In this document: positions 28,731-37,207 of the stretch, one piece after another
Numbering within the stretch: position 1 is the first letter of the stretch
How the letters are laid out: each line of letters begins with the position of its first letter
DNA from: JAAUTT01 sp038213375
GTDB lineage: Bacteria > Bacteroidota > Bacteroidia > Bacteroidales > JAAUTT01
Assembly (NCBI GenBank): GCA_038213375.1
Contig: JBBQTB010000010.1
Span: 1 to 64,000 of the forward strand
Length of the DNA stretch: 64,000 nucleotides
Reading direction: 5' to 3'
Program-made: the position numbers and the translations under genes
Notes under the pieces: model-generated
Told to the model about the DNA's origin: nothing
Seen by the model: the letters and a program-made list of their open reading frames with translations, nothing else
Databases searched by the model: none

Positions 28731-28801
28731 TCGTCCGTCATATAAAAACGGGCTATAGCCTGTAAAAGATATATTCGACTAAGGTAGCACCTCAGCCGAA
28801 C
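28731..28801 (+). repeat. 71-bp structured intergenic repeat, copy 2
   Basis: Ungapped match to the reverse complement of 24443-24513 at about 79 percent. The stems GGCTATAGCC and CTAAGG/CCTCAG correspond to those in the other copy. An additional hairpin, ACGAGG-TTCTG-CCTCGT, lies directly before it (about 28718-28734). The copy sits between the divergent purB and NfeD-family genes. Confidence 0.6.
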
Positions 28802-28862
28802 CATTAACCAACACCTTAGATTGTAAAATTTATATTTTAAAAAAATAGATTATTATTAGTAT

Positions 28863-30329
28863 ATGATTAATTTAGTTACCAATAACAAACCATCTATGAA
28901 GCATTCTTATTTACGAGTGATCTTATTACTGTTTTTTGTAAGTATTTCTCAATTAGCTATTAGTAAAATCAATCGGGACAAAATATGGAAAAACTCTCAC
29001 AAAGTTCTAATTTACACTTTTGATATTAACAAAGAGATAGGGCCTGCCATTTGGCGAATTACGAAGCAAAGTTTTACAGAAGCTCAAAAGCTAAAGGCCG
29101 ATTTAATTATCATTCATATGAATACTTATGGAGGGTTGGTTGATGCCGCCGATTCCATTCGTACCATTATTCTAAATAGCCGTATACCTGTTTATGTGTT
29201 TATTGACAACAACGCTGCATCAGCAGGCGCTTTGATTTCCATTGCGGCTGACCGCATATATATGAGAGAAGGAGCCAGCATGGGAGCTGCAACAGTAGTA
29301 AATCAAACGGGAGAAGCTTTACCTGATAAATATCAATCGTTTATGCGGTCGATGATGCGGTCGACATGTGAAGCGCATGGAAAAGACACCATCATTACAG
29401 GCAAGGATACGATCATCAGATGGCATCGCGACCCCAAAATTGCCGAGGCAATGGTTGATCCACGGACATATATTCCCGGCGTGAACGATTCGGGAAAAGT
29501 GCTGACATTCACAACTGAAGAAGCAATTAAACATCATTTTTGCGAAGGAAAAGCAAATTCCCTCAATGAAGTAATTAAAAATGTGAGCATAACAAACTAT
29601 GAAATAAAAGAATATAAACTTACCGGTTATGAAAAGATGATTGGCTTTCTTATCAATCCATTTATTCAGGGAATTCTTATCATGGTTATCGTAGCAGGCA
29701 TTTATTTTGAAATGCAATCACCTGGAATATTTTTTCCAATTGCAGCGGCTTTATTAGCTGCAATTCTTTATTTTGCTCCGCTATATCTGGATGGACTTGC
29801 CCAACATTGGGAAATATTACTTTTTGTAATTGGTTTGATCCTTATTGCCCTCGAGATATTTGTGATTCCCGGTTTCGGAATTACCGGAATAACCGGCATT
29901 TCTCTCGTTGTCATTGGGCTTTCGTTAAGCATGCTTGATAATAACTTATTCGAACTCGAAACAGGTAAAGCACTTACTATTTTGTTCAGATCTTTATTTA
30001 TAGTGATCACTTCAATAGTGATTTCGTTGGTTACGTCAATCTATCTCTCGCAAAAACTAATTACAAGTTCTTACATTCAGGGAATGGCTCTAAAAGCCGA
30101 GCAAAAAAGTACTGACGGATATAAAAGCTTTGATGACAAATCAGAATTAATTGGTTCATCAGGCATTACACTTACAATTTTGAGACCCTCAGGCAAAATA
30201 GAGGTAAATAAAAAGGTATATGATGCCTTTTCAGAACTTGGATTTATCGATCGGGGAGAAGAAATCTCCATTACTAAATACAATTCGGGGCAAATATATG
30301 TGCAAAAAATAAATAGTAAACCACTATAA
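28863..30329 (+). CDS. NfeD-family membrane protein with ClpP-class serine protease domain
   Basis: The 488-residue protein may start at the first ATG or at 28896 (MKHSYLRVILLLFFVSISQ, a better signal peptide). A ClpP/crotonase-like protease domain follows: LIIHMNTYGGLVDAADSIRT near 78, then FIDNNAASAGALISIAAD near 115 with the likely nucleophile Ser, and GASMGAATVVN. Four or five membrane helices occupy about 260-400, followed by a C-terminal NfeD OB-fold (SSGITLTILRPSGKIEVN near 436). Full-length 1510-type NfeD proteins clip hydrophobic membrane segments, often with a stomatin partner; no stomatin gene is next to it here. Confidence 0.88.
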   Translation: MINLVTNNKPSMKHSYLRVILLLFFVSISQLAISKINRDKIWKNSHKVLIYTFDINKEIGPAIWRITKQSFTEAQKLKADLIIIHMNTYGGLVDAADSIRTIILNSRIPVYVFIDNNAASAGALISIAADRIYMREGASMGAATVVNQTGEALPDKYQSFMRSMMRSTCEAHGKDTIITGKDTIIRWHRDPKIAEAMVDPRTYIPGVNDSGKVLTFTTEEAIKHHFCEGKANSLNEVIKNVSITNYEIKEYKLTGYEKMIGFLINPFIQGILIMVIVAGIYFEMQSPGIFFPIAAALLAAILYFAPLYLDGLAQHWEILLFVIGLILIALEIFVIPGFGITGITGISLVVIGLSLSMLDNNLFELETGKALTILFRSLFIVITSIVISLVTSIYLSQKLITSSYIQGMALKAEQKSTDGYKSFDDKSELIGSSGITLTILRPSGKIEVNKKVYDAFSELGFIDRGEEISITKYNSGQIYVQKINSKPL

Positions 30330-30464
30330 TACAATATTTTACTTATTAATTGTCATCAAACGTCATTGATTTGTAAAAAATTGTTAAAAATATTTGACCA
30401 AAATGATTCCTAAGAAGGTTTTTTGATATATTTTTGTCCCTGTATCTTAAAAACAAATAATATC

Positions 30465-30713
30465 ATGAAAAAATTATTTTTCTCTCTTGCAATTGCAGCA
30501 ATGTTTTCATTTGTTGCTTGTGGCCCAAGTGCCGAAGAAGTAAAAAAACAAAAAGAAGCTGATTCTATCGCTACAGCTCAAGTTGAACAACAACGTATTG
30601 ATTCAATCGCTGCTATTGAAAAAGTTAAAACTGATTCTATTGCTGCTGTTGTTGCAAAAGCTAAAGAAGATTCAATCGCTGCAGCTGGTGCAAAAAAAGG
30701 TAAAAAGAAATAA
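30465..30713 (+). CDS. Small lipoprotein with DSIA repeats
   Basis: I start at the ATG at 30465 because MKKLFFSLAIAAMFSFVAC is an exact lipoprotein signal with Cys19; the in-frame codons before it do not look coding. The mature part of about 64 residues has four copies of DSIA spaced 12-14 residues apart (EADSIATA, RIDSIAAI, KTDSIAAV, KEDSIAAA) between Lys/Glu/Ala-rich stretches, ending KKGKKK. It should form one long charged helix, perhaps a coiled coil, spanning from the outer membrane into the periplasm like a spacer. A TATTTTTG box at 30429-30436 fits a -7 element and a strong terminator follows, so it is an independent, probably well expressed gene. Confidence 0.75.
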   Translation: MKKLFFSLAIAAMFSFVACGPSAEEVKKQKEADSIATAQVEQQRIDSIAAIEKVKTDSIAAVVAKAKEDSIAAAGAKKGKKK

Positions 30714-30732
30714 TATTCTTTATAACACCATT

Positions 30733-30765
30733 AAAAAAAGGAGTGAGAAATCACTCCTTTTTTGT
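30733..30765 (+). terminator. Intrinsic terminator after the DSIA lipoprotein
   Basis: The stem AAAAAGGAGTGA / TCACTCCTTTTTT closes on a GAAA tetraloop and is followed by a T run. It lies about 20 bases after the stop codon and is a textbook rho-independent terminator, also symmetrical enough to work in reverse. Confidence 0.85.
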
Positions 30766-31167
30766 TTGTATCAAACTGCATTTCACTATAAATTTTTGAT
30801 ACAAAATCCTTATCTTTATCACTATTCAACCACATTGACGTTTCAGCCTCAAAACTATCTACTAATTAAATTAAAATATGGATCCTAATAAGGTAATAAG
30901 GTTTGATTAATTTAGCATATGTTTTCTACTAAGGTTACAATGAAAAATAAGGTTTTCATACTTGGAAATTAAATTTAATTGGCTAATTATCTTACTTTCT
31001 AAAACCTTATTCTCAATTTCTAAAACCTTAGTAGAAAAATATTATTGGAAAATTTTAACGTTATTACCTTATTGTTAATCAACATATTGTACATAAAATT
31101 CAAATCTGTAAAAGTAGAACTAATAGCTTAACTTACAAAAGAACAAGATAATCTAAAATCAAATTTC
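30766..31167. other. Non-coding region before pyruvate kinase with a long fold-back
   Basis: About 400 bases without a gene. Most of it is a nested inverted repeat described separately (30887-31073). The remaining 94 bases before the pyruvate kinase start hold no clear TAnnTTTG box. Confidence 0.5.
30887..31073. repeat. 187-bp nested inverted repeat
   Basis: Three exact arm pairs are nested around one centre near 30980: AATAAGGTAATAA (30887-30899) with 31061-31073; TTTTCTACTAAGGTT (30922-30936) with 31024-31038; AATAAGGTTTT (30946-30956) with 31001-31011. All arms share the core AAGGT(T/A). A small palindrome AATTAAATTTAATT lies close to the centre at 30967-30980. It may be a long structured leader, a cruciform, or a non-autonomous mobile repeat. 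Confidence 0.6.
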
Positions 31168-32592
31168 ATGAGACAGTATCGCTCACAAACAAAGGTGATT
31201 GCAACGATAGGGCCTGCATCTTCTGCAAAAGAAATTCTGAAAAAAATGTTTCAAGAGGGAGTGGATGTGTGCCGTTTAAATTTTTCGCATGGCACTCATG
31301 AAGAACACCAGGAAGTTATAAATAACATCCTGGAATTGAATCAGGAACTCAATACTAACGTTGCCATCTTAGCTGATTTACAAGGCCCTAAAATTAGAAT
31401 TGGTGATGTAGAGGACAACAGGATAGAGCTAAAGGAATTTGCCGAAGTACTTTTTGTCACCGAAAAATGTCTTGGAACTGCCCAAAAACTATATATCAGC
31501 TACAAAGAATTTCCGAGAGATGTGAATATAGGCAACAGCATTCTGTTGGATGATGGCAAAATTAAGCTTGAGGTGATTGAAACCAATAAAAAAGATCTTG
31601 TAAAAGCCAAAGTAATTTACGGAGGAATTCTCTCTTCAAAAAAAGGAGTAAATCTGCCACATACGAAAATCTCGCTCCCAAGTTTAACCGAAAAAGACAT
31701 TGAAGATGCAAACTTTGCGCTCGACAATAATGTCGACTGGATAGCTCTATCTTTTGTTCGTTCCGCAGACGATCTATTTCAGTTAAAGGAAATAGTCCGG
31801 AATAAGAAAAAATTTGCCCGTATCATAGCAAAAATTGAAAAACCCGAAGCATTAGATGATATAGACAATATCATCGACGCTTCTAATGGAATTATGGTAG
31901 CCCGCGGCGATTTAGGAGTCGAAATTCCATTTGATCAAGTACCCCTGATTCAAAAAGATCTGGTGAAACGTTGTATTGCTAAAGCCAAACCAGTAATAAT
32001 AGCAACGCAGATGCTGGAAAGTATGATCACCAACTTCCGACCAACCCGTGCTGAGGCTAACGATGTAGGCAATGCTGTGCTTGACGGAGCTGATGCGCTA
32101 ATGCTAAGCGCTGAAACCTCTGTTGGGAACTACCCTATTGGATCGGTGGTTGCCATGCAGAAGATTATTGACTGGACAGAAAAAGGATTTGTTTTTAACC
32201 GTGAAACACTGCCTATCCCAAATACGCGAACATTCTTACCAGACTCAATATGCCTGAACGCATGTAGAATGGCAAGTCAAACCAATGCAAAAGCTATAGT
32301 TACCTTCACATATTCCGGTTATACCGCATTTAAGATTTCAAGCCACCGGCCCGATGCCAATATCTTTGTATTTACCAGAAATAAAACCCTTCTTCGAAAA
32401 ATGTCGTTGGTGTGGGGCGTTCGCGCTTTTACTTTCGATGACTATAATAACATGGACGATGCGATACAACACTCCCTCGATTTTCTGAAAAATACCGATT
32501 ATATTAACGAAGGAGACGTTGTTGTTCATGTTGGTAGTACCCCTTTTGAGGAGAAGGGCCAAACTAACATGCTCAAAGTTAGCTACATTTAA
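31168..32592 (+). CDS. pyk: Pyruvate kinase
   Basis: Final ATP-forming step of glycolysis. The 474 residues contain KVIATIGPASSAKEIL at the start, CRLNFSHGTHEEH near 38, DLQGPKIRIGDV near 72, the B-domain lid (about 76-170), the active-site signature IAKIEKPEALDDIDNII near 222, MVARGDLGVEIPFDQVP near 244, and ATQMLESMITNFRPTRAEAND near 278. The C-terminal domain (about 345-474) is present but shorter than in allosteric forms. It precedes the HD protein by 18 bases and is probably cotranscribed with it. Confidence 0.97.
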   Translation: MRQYRSQTKVIATIGPASSAKEILKKMFQEGVDVCRLNFSHGTHEEHQEVINNILELNQELNTNVAILADLQGPKIRIGDVEDNRIELKEFAEVLFVTEKCLGTAQKLYISYKEFPRDVNIGNSILLDDGKIKLEVIETNKKDLVKAKVIYGGILSSKKGVNLPHTKISLPSLTEKDIEDANFALDNNVDWIALSFVRSADDLFQLKEIVRNKKKFARIIAKIEKPEALDDIDNIIDASNGIMVARGDLGVEIPFDQVPLIQKDLVKRCIAKAKPVIIATQMLESMITNFRPTRAEANDVGNAVLDGADALMLSAETSVGNYPIGSVVAMQKIIDWTEKGFVFNRETLPIPNTRTFLPDSICLNACRMASQTNAKAIVTFTYSGYTAFKISSHRPDANIFVFTRNKTLLRKMSLVWGVRAFTFDDYNNMDDAIQHSLDFLKNTDYINEGDVVVHVGSTPFEEKGQTNMLKVSYI

Positions 32593-32610
32593 ATTAATTC
32601 AACAAAAATA

Positions 32611-33465
32611 ATGACTATAGCTAATCTAGATAAAATCATTCGTCAGACTGAGACCGTTTGGCTTGCACCTTTAATGATCGCTTGTGCCCACCAATTTTCA
32701 GAAACCCACTTGCCATCTCATGATCAAATGCATCATGCAAGAGTTTGGAAATATGCAAAAAACCTGATACTCCAATCTGCAAATCATGGCATGGCTATTT
32801 CAGAAAAAGATATTATACAACTTATAATTGCTGTATTTTTCCACGACCAGGGAATGAGTGAAACAACCTCAAAGGAACATGGGAAAATTAGCAGAAAGAT
32901 GTGCAAGGTTTTCATTCAGAAATGCAATATTACCCCTCCTGATTTTTTCGAAAAAGTGCTTGATGCGATTGAAAATCATGACAAAAAAGAGTATAAAAAA
33001 ACAGCGGCATCTCCAAATGAATTCGAGATTCAAAAATTTCTAAACACTGCCGATGATCTTGATGCCTTTGGTATTATCGGGGCTTATCGATACCTCGAAA
33101 TTTACTTAATGAGACATTTGAATGTTAAGCTCCTTCCGGAAGAAGTTTTGACAAATATGGAAGGCCGCTACAAACACTTCACGGATAACTTCGGACATTG
33201 CATATCCTTAGTTAATGCTCATTTTCAGCGGTATTTAACTTCAAGGAATTACTTTAAAGATCTGAATTTTCAGATCGGAAAAATTGAATTTTCGCAGGAA
33301 TCACTTCTTGGACCAATCGGAGTGGTTAATTACGTTAAAAATGAAATACTTGAAAAGAAAAGAAGTTTGTCATCAGTATGTTCAGACGTCACTTCGTCAG
33401 GAAACGACATTTATTGCCAGCACTTTTTTGAAAGACTACAAAAGGAGTTTGAAATAATACCATAA
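32611..33465 (+). CDS. HD-domain metal-dependent phosphohydrolase
   Basis: The 284-residue protein has HD-family metal ligands in order: HDQMHHARVW near 37-46 (first His), AVFFHDQGM near 80 (the HD pair), KEHGKISRKM near 91, and NTADDLDAFG near 147 (the last Asp). Such proteins hydrolyse nucleotides or other phosphate esters; the substrate cannot be read from sequence. The second half (about 180-284) has no recognised motif. It follows pyruvate kinase closely, which suggests shared expression rather than shared chemistry. Confidence 0.8.
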   Translation: MTIANLDKIIRQTETVWLAPLMIACAHQFSETHLPSHDQMHHARVWKYAKNLILQSANHGMAISEKDIIQLIIAVFFHDQGMSETTSKEHGKISRKMCKVFIQKCNITPPDFFEKVLDAIENHDKKEYKKTAASPNEFEIQKFLNTADDLDAFGIIGAYRYLEIYLMRHLNVKLLPEEVLTNMEGRYKHFTDNFGHCISLVNAHFQRYLTSRNYFKDLNFQIGKIEFSQESLLGPIGVVNYVKNEILEKKRSLSSVCSDVTSSGNDIYCQHFFERLQKEFEIIP

Positions 33466-33533
33466 TATCGCCTGATAGGCTTTGTAACACGTCAGGCTAA
33501 TAGCTTATTAAGCCTTTTGCGGTTCTGTTTTTT

Positions 33534-34409
33534 TTAAATCATCCGGTAGTTCTTATATTCAAACAATCTTACACCGGTGTGTTTTTCAATAAAATGAAGA
33601 ATTCTACTGCGCAAATCAAAGTTTTTAGCTGAAATATCAAATTCAAAATCCCAATCCTGTCTTGCTATCCGATCGTTCATAACCTTTGGATGTGTGCCAT
33701 CGAAAAGAGTCAGTGAATCGATATTTGAGAAATCAAAAAAGACATCGTCCCTAATCATTTTTTTGATCCACTCATCATTATGCCAAAGTTTGTTAAAATC
33801 CTTTTGTTTTTCCTGTAAATTGAAGGGATTTTTCACCCAGCCATAATGGTAGACATAGGCATTCATTAGCTTAGTTCTCAATTTTTTGCTTCCCGAAATC
33901 CTAAAGCCCTGAGCATCTCTGTAAGAACGTATGGCCTTATTGTTTCGGATAATCCGTATCTCGTTTCGATACCACTTACGGGAGTTGGCTATGTATTTAT
34001 AATTGCCATAGAAATGAAGGTAGTGAAACAGTAATCCGTCAACTGATTTATCATTCAGATATTTTTGCATTGAATTACGGATTTCGTCATGATATTTTTC
34101 ATGAACAACCTCATCGGCCTGAATATAAAAGGCCCAATCGTAATCATAAGAAATGGCATCAAATGCCTTATTGGTTTCCACCGCTAGAACTGCTCCACCT
34201 TCGCGCAAAGAATCGTCCCAAACACTGTCAATAATTTCAATTTTAGGGTCCTTTAACGCTTCGATTGCCTCACGTGTAGAGTCTTCTGAATTACCAAGAC
34301 ATACGATAAATTTATCGCACATAGGTAAAACCGACATGATGGATTCAATCACTGGATAATCAAATTTAATTGCATTCCTTACAATGGTAAAGCCACAAAC
34401 TTTCATCAT
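33534..34409 (-). CDS. GT2-family glycosyltransferase, LPS-core type
   Basis: The 291-residue enzyme has CGFTIVRNAIKFDYPVIESI at the start, FIVCLGNSEDSTREAIEAL near 34, and a YIQADEVVHEKY segment near 93 in which QADE takes the place of the DxD metal motif. This pattern, including the WYRNEIRIIRNNK segment, resembles GT2 enzymes that extend the LPS inner core or other surface glycans. The donor sugar is unknown. The next gene on this strand starts 34 bases before, so cotranscription with the FAH-family gene is possible. Confidence 0.82.
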   Translation of the reverse strand: MMKVCGFTIVRNAIKFDYPVIESIMSVLPMCDKFIVCLGNSEDSTREAIEALKDPKIEIIDSVWDDSLREGGAVLAVETNKAFDAISYDYDWAFYIQADEVVHEKYHDEIRNSMQKYLNDKSVDGLLFHYLHFYGNYKYIANSRKWYRNEIRIIRNNKAIRSYRDAQGFRISGSKKLRTKLMNAYVYHYGWVKNPFNLQEKQKDFNKLWHNDEWIKKMIRDDVFFDFSNIDSLTLFDGTHPKVMNDRIARQDWDFEFDISAKNFDLRSRILHFIEKHTGVRLFEYKNYRMI

Positions 34410-34443
34410 TTTAACATTAAAATATTTATTATGTGTGAAAGAA

Positions 34444-35055
34444 TTATCGTATGTAAAAGTCGAGCATCAATACATCTTCAATATATGCCTGAAGGTGATC
34501 GCCAATTTTTACCGGACCCACCCCGGCGGGGGTTCCTGTAAATATCAAATCGCCCATTTTTACGGTGATGTACTTAGATATATGAGAAATAACCCTCTCA
34601 AATGAAAATATTACATCTTTGGTATTACCTGACTGAACGGTAACTCCATTAATATCCAAATGAAAATTCAATTGATGTACATCCTCAAACTTTTCCCTGG
34701 GTACAAACTCACTAACAGGAGCTGATCCATCAAAGGCTTTGGCTATTTCCCATGGAGCGCCTTTTTCTTTGCATTTTGCCTGAATATCCCTGGCTGTAAA
34801 ATCAATACCGATGCCTATTTCATTATAATACCGATGTGCAAATTTTTCATCAACACTCTTCCCTACCTTACTCAATTTCAATACTATCTCGGTTTCATAA
34901 TGCAAATCCTTAGTAAAATCAGGGTAGAAAAAAGGTTTATTATGCCGCACCAAAGCTGTATCTGGCTTCATAAAAAACATTGGTTCAGCAGGAACCGGAT
35001 TGTTCAGTTCCCTGGCATGATCGATATAATTCCGCCCTATAGCAAATATTTTCAT
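34444..35055 (-). CDS. Fumarylacetoacetate hydrolase-family protein
   Basis: A 203-residue single-domain FAH protein. It opens with MKIFAIGRNYIDHARELNNP and MFFMKPDTALV, has the metal-binding Glu pattern LHYETEIVLKL near 50, IGIDFTARDIQAKCKEKGAPWE near 81, and the end block GDLIFTGTPAGVGPVKIGD near 166. Family members act as acylpyruvate hydrolases or oxaloacetate decarboxylases or tautomerases; this short form is widespread in Bacteroidota. It follows the exonuclease gene on the same strand by 33 bases. Confidence 0.88.
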   Translation of the reverse strand: MKIFAIGRNYIDHARELNNPVPAEPMFFMKPDTALVRHNKPFFYPDFTKDLHYETEIVLKLSKVGKSVDEKFAHRYYNEIGIGIDFTARDIQAKCKEKGAPWEIAKAFDGSAPVSEFVPREKFEDVHQLNFHLDINGVTVQSGNTKDVIFSFERVISHISKYITVKMGDLIFTGTPAGVGPVKIGDHLQAYIEDVLMLDFYIR

Positions 35056-35088
35056 GTGATTTGGGGTTCGTGGTTTATACCTCTCATA

Positions 35089-35862
35089 CTATTTTTTTTT
35101 ATTAAAACCTCTCAACTTAATGGCTGTTAATACATTTTTGGTATATAAAGGGAATTCGTTATTCATCATCCAACTATAATAAGCAGGATCTTTATCAAAA
35201 ACCTCCTCCACAGAAACCCCTTTGTATTTACCGAAACCAAACACTTCAATGTTTTTCTCGTTTAGAATTACGCGACCTACAAAATCTACATTTTTTGTTT
35301 GAGCCGAAAACTCGGATAATTTGTCGATGTCATTTTCCAGTTCCTTATATTTGTCTAACTGTGACTTCAATACCTCATAAGTAGCTCTTGTGTCAGCTTC
35401 CGCGGTATGCGCATTTTCCAAATCTTTACTACAGTAAAATTTATAAGCAGCTCCAAGGGTGCGTTGCTCCATTTTGTGAAAAATCACTTGAACATCAATA
35501 AATTTACGCTTTTTCAGATCGAAATCAATTTCGCACCTAAGAAACTCTTCAGCCAGCAAGGGAAGATCGAACCTGTTGGAATTATATCCGGCAAAATCGC
35601 ACCCCTCAAATGAAATAACAAGATTTTGAGCTATTTCCTTAAATGTGGGTGCATCCTTCAAATCCTCGTTGGTAACTCCATGTACCGCTGTAGCAGCAGG
35701 GTTTATTGGCATTTCGGGGTTAACCTTCATTGTTTTCGATTCTTCACGACCATCGGGGTATACCTTTAGATACGAAATTTCAATCACTCTATCAGTTACT
35801 ACGTTCATCCCGGTAGTTTCCAAATCGAATATGATAAGAGGATTTTTTAGATTTAATCTCAT
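35089..35862 (-). CDS. DnaQ-type 3'-5' exonuclease with ExoX-like C-terminus
   Basis: The DEDDh exonuclease fold occupies about residues 1-175: IIFDLETTGMNVVTDRVIEI with the first Asp/Glu pair, VHGVTNEDLKDAPTF, GYNSNRFDLPLLAEEF with the second Asp near 103, and NAHTAEADTRATYEVL with the final His and Asp. The C-terminal block FGKYKGVSVEEVFDKDPAYY resembles the small domain seen after ExoX-like nucleases. It may proofread or trim DNA ends. Its neighbour dnaN encodes the polymerase clamp, which may be more than coincidence since DnaQ-like proteins act with the clamp-bound polymerase. Confidence 0.88.
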   Translation of the reverse strand: MRLNLKNPLIIFDLETTGMNVVTDRVIEISYLKVYPDGREESKTMKVNPEMPINPAATAVHGVTNEDLKDAPTFKEIAQNLVISFEGCDFAGYNSNRFDLPLLAEEFLRCEIDFDLKKRKFIDVQVIFHKMEQRTLGAAYKFYCSKDLENAHTAEADTRATYEVLKSQLDKYKELENDIDKLSEFSAQTKNVDFVGRVILNEKNIEVFGFGKYKGVSVEEVFDKDPAYYSWMMNNEFPLYTKNVLTAIKLRGFNKKK

Positions 35863-35902
35863 GTTTGCTTTATTGAATTGTTCTAACTTTATAAAAACCA
35901 GA

Positions 35903-35931
35903 CGAGGTCATCCGGAATCCAGACGACCTCG
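35903..35931. terminator. Hairpin between dnaN and the exonuclease gene
   Basis: CGAGGTC (35903-35909) and GACCTCG (35925-35931) form a 7-bp stem with a 15-base loop. The arm resembles the GACGAGGTTCTGCCTCGTC hairpin near 28718, so it may be a diverged member of the same repeat family as well as a weak terminator for dnaN. Confidence 0.4.
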
Positions 35932-35963
35932 ATAGTATTAATTGATATGATATCTAATCATTT

Positions 35964-37094
35964 TCAAATATTGATCATCATCGGCATGAGCAACATCAGA
36001 ATGTCTTCCCCTTCAGTTTCAGTTTCAGCAGGAACCATGATACCGGCGCGTGAAGGATCGCTCAGATTGAAGATAACATCACCTGATGAAAGGTTCGAAA
36101 GAATTTCGATAAGAAATGATGATTTAAATCCAATTTCCAAATCGTCACCTTCATACTGACCACTAAGACGCTCATAAGCAGAAATAGAAAAATCCAAATC
36201 CTGTGCCGAAACAGTAAGTTGATTGCCTGCAATTGACAACTTAACCAGATTGCTGGCTTGATTTGCAAATACCGACACACGGCGAAGTGCATTATATAAC
36301 TCTAAACGGTCGATAGTCAACGAATTAGGGTTATCAGTTGGTATAACAGAGTTGTAGCTTGGGTAGTTACCTTCAACCAAACGGGAAACCAAAGTGAAAT
36401 TAGTGAGGGTAAATACTGCGTTTTTGTCATCAAATTCAATTTGAATATCATTCGACTCCTTTGGCAAAATGTTTTTCAAAAGTGCCGCTGGTTTTTTAGG
36501 TAGAATAAACGAAGCATTAGCATCAGGTTTAATATCGTTGCGACGGTACCTAACCAGCTTATGTGCATCAGATGCAACAAATGTAAGATTGCTATCGGTT
36601 AATTCTATAAATATACCGTTCATTACCGGACGAAGCTCATCGTCGGCAGTGGCAAACAAGGTTTTGGTGATACCATTCATCAAAACTTCGTAGTTAATAC
36701 GCAAAGATGTTTTCTTTTCGGATTTTACAGTTGGGACTTGCGGAAAATCGATTCCATTCTGGCCAATAATATTGAATTGTCCGTTGGCTGAAATAATCAC
36801 TACCGAAAGTGTTTCGAGTGATATATCAAATGTAAGCGGCTGGTCTGGAAATTCCTTTAACGTATCGAGTAATATTTTTGCCGGAATAGCGATTTTTCCG
36901 GATTCAGAAGCATTCTCGAGCGTCATCCGTGTAATAAACGTAGACTCCAAATCAGAAGCAGTAATTTCTAATCCATTGCCTTCCAGATCAAAAAGAAAGT
37001 TATCGAGAATTGGCAACGTATTTTTACTACTAATAACTCTGCTAATTGCTTGCAGGTGACTAAGCAAATCAGAACTTGACACAACAAATTTCAT
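35964..37094 (-). CDS. dnaN: DNA polymerase III beta subunit (sliding clamp)
   Basis: The 376-residue clamp begins MKFVVSSSDLLSHLQAISRV and has the three repeated clamp domains (about 1-122, 123-248 and 249-376). Recognisable segments are NTLPILDNFLFDLEGN near 26, ATADDELRPVMNGIFIEL near 147, AHKLVRYRR near 177, and VEGNYPSYNSVIP in the middle domain. The last residues (LLMPMMIN) form the usual hydrophobic end that lines the partner-binding pocket. It is not next to dnaA here. Transcription runs towards the exonuclease gene. Confidence 0.97.
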   Translation of the reverse strand: MKFVVSSSDLLSHLQAISRVISSKNTLPILDNFLFDLEGNGLEITASDLESTFITRMTLENASESGKIAIPAKILLDTLKEFPDQPLTFDISLETLSVVIISANGQFNIIGQNGIDFPQVPTVKSEKKTSLRINYEVLMNGITKTLFATADDELRPVMNGIFIELTDSNLTFVASDAHKLVRYRRNDIKPDANASFILPKKPAALLKNILPKESNDIQIEFDDKNAVFTLTNFTLVSRLVEGNYPSYNSVIPTDNPNSLTIDRLELYNALRRVSVFANQASNLVKLSIAGNQLTVSAQDLDFSISAYERLSGQYEGDDLEIGFKSSFLIEILSNLSSGDVIFNLSDPSRAGIMVPAETETEGEDILMLLMPMMINI

Positions 37095-37207
37095 ATGTAT
37101 CTATTTTTAATTGTCAAAGGTTATTGAATTTCAATTATATATTCTTCCATAAATTAATCCCAATAATACAAAAAATAATGATTGCACCCAATGAAGTTTT
37201 TCATTTT

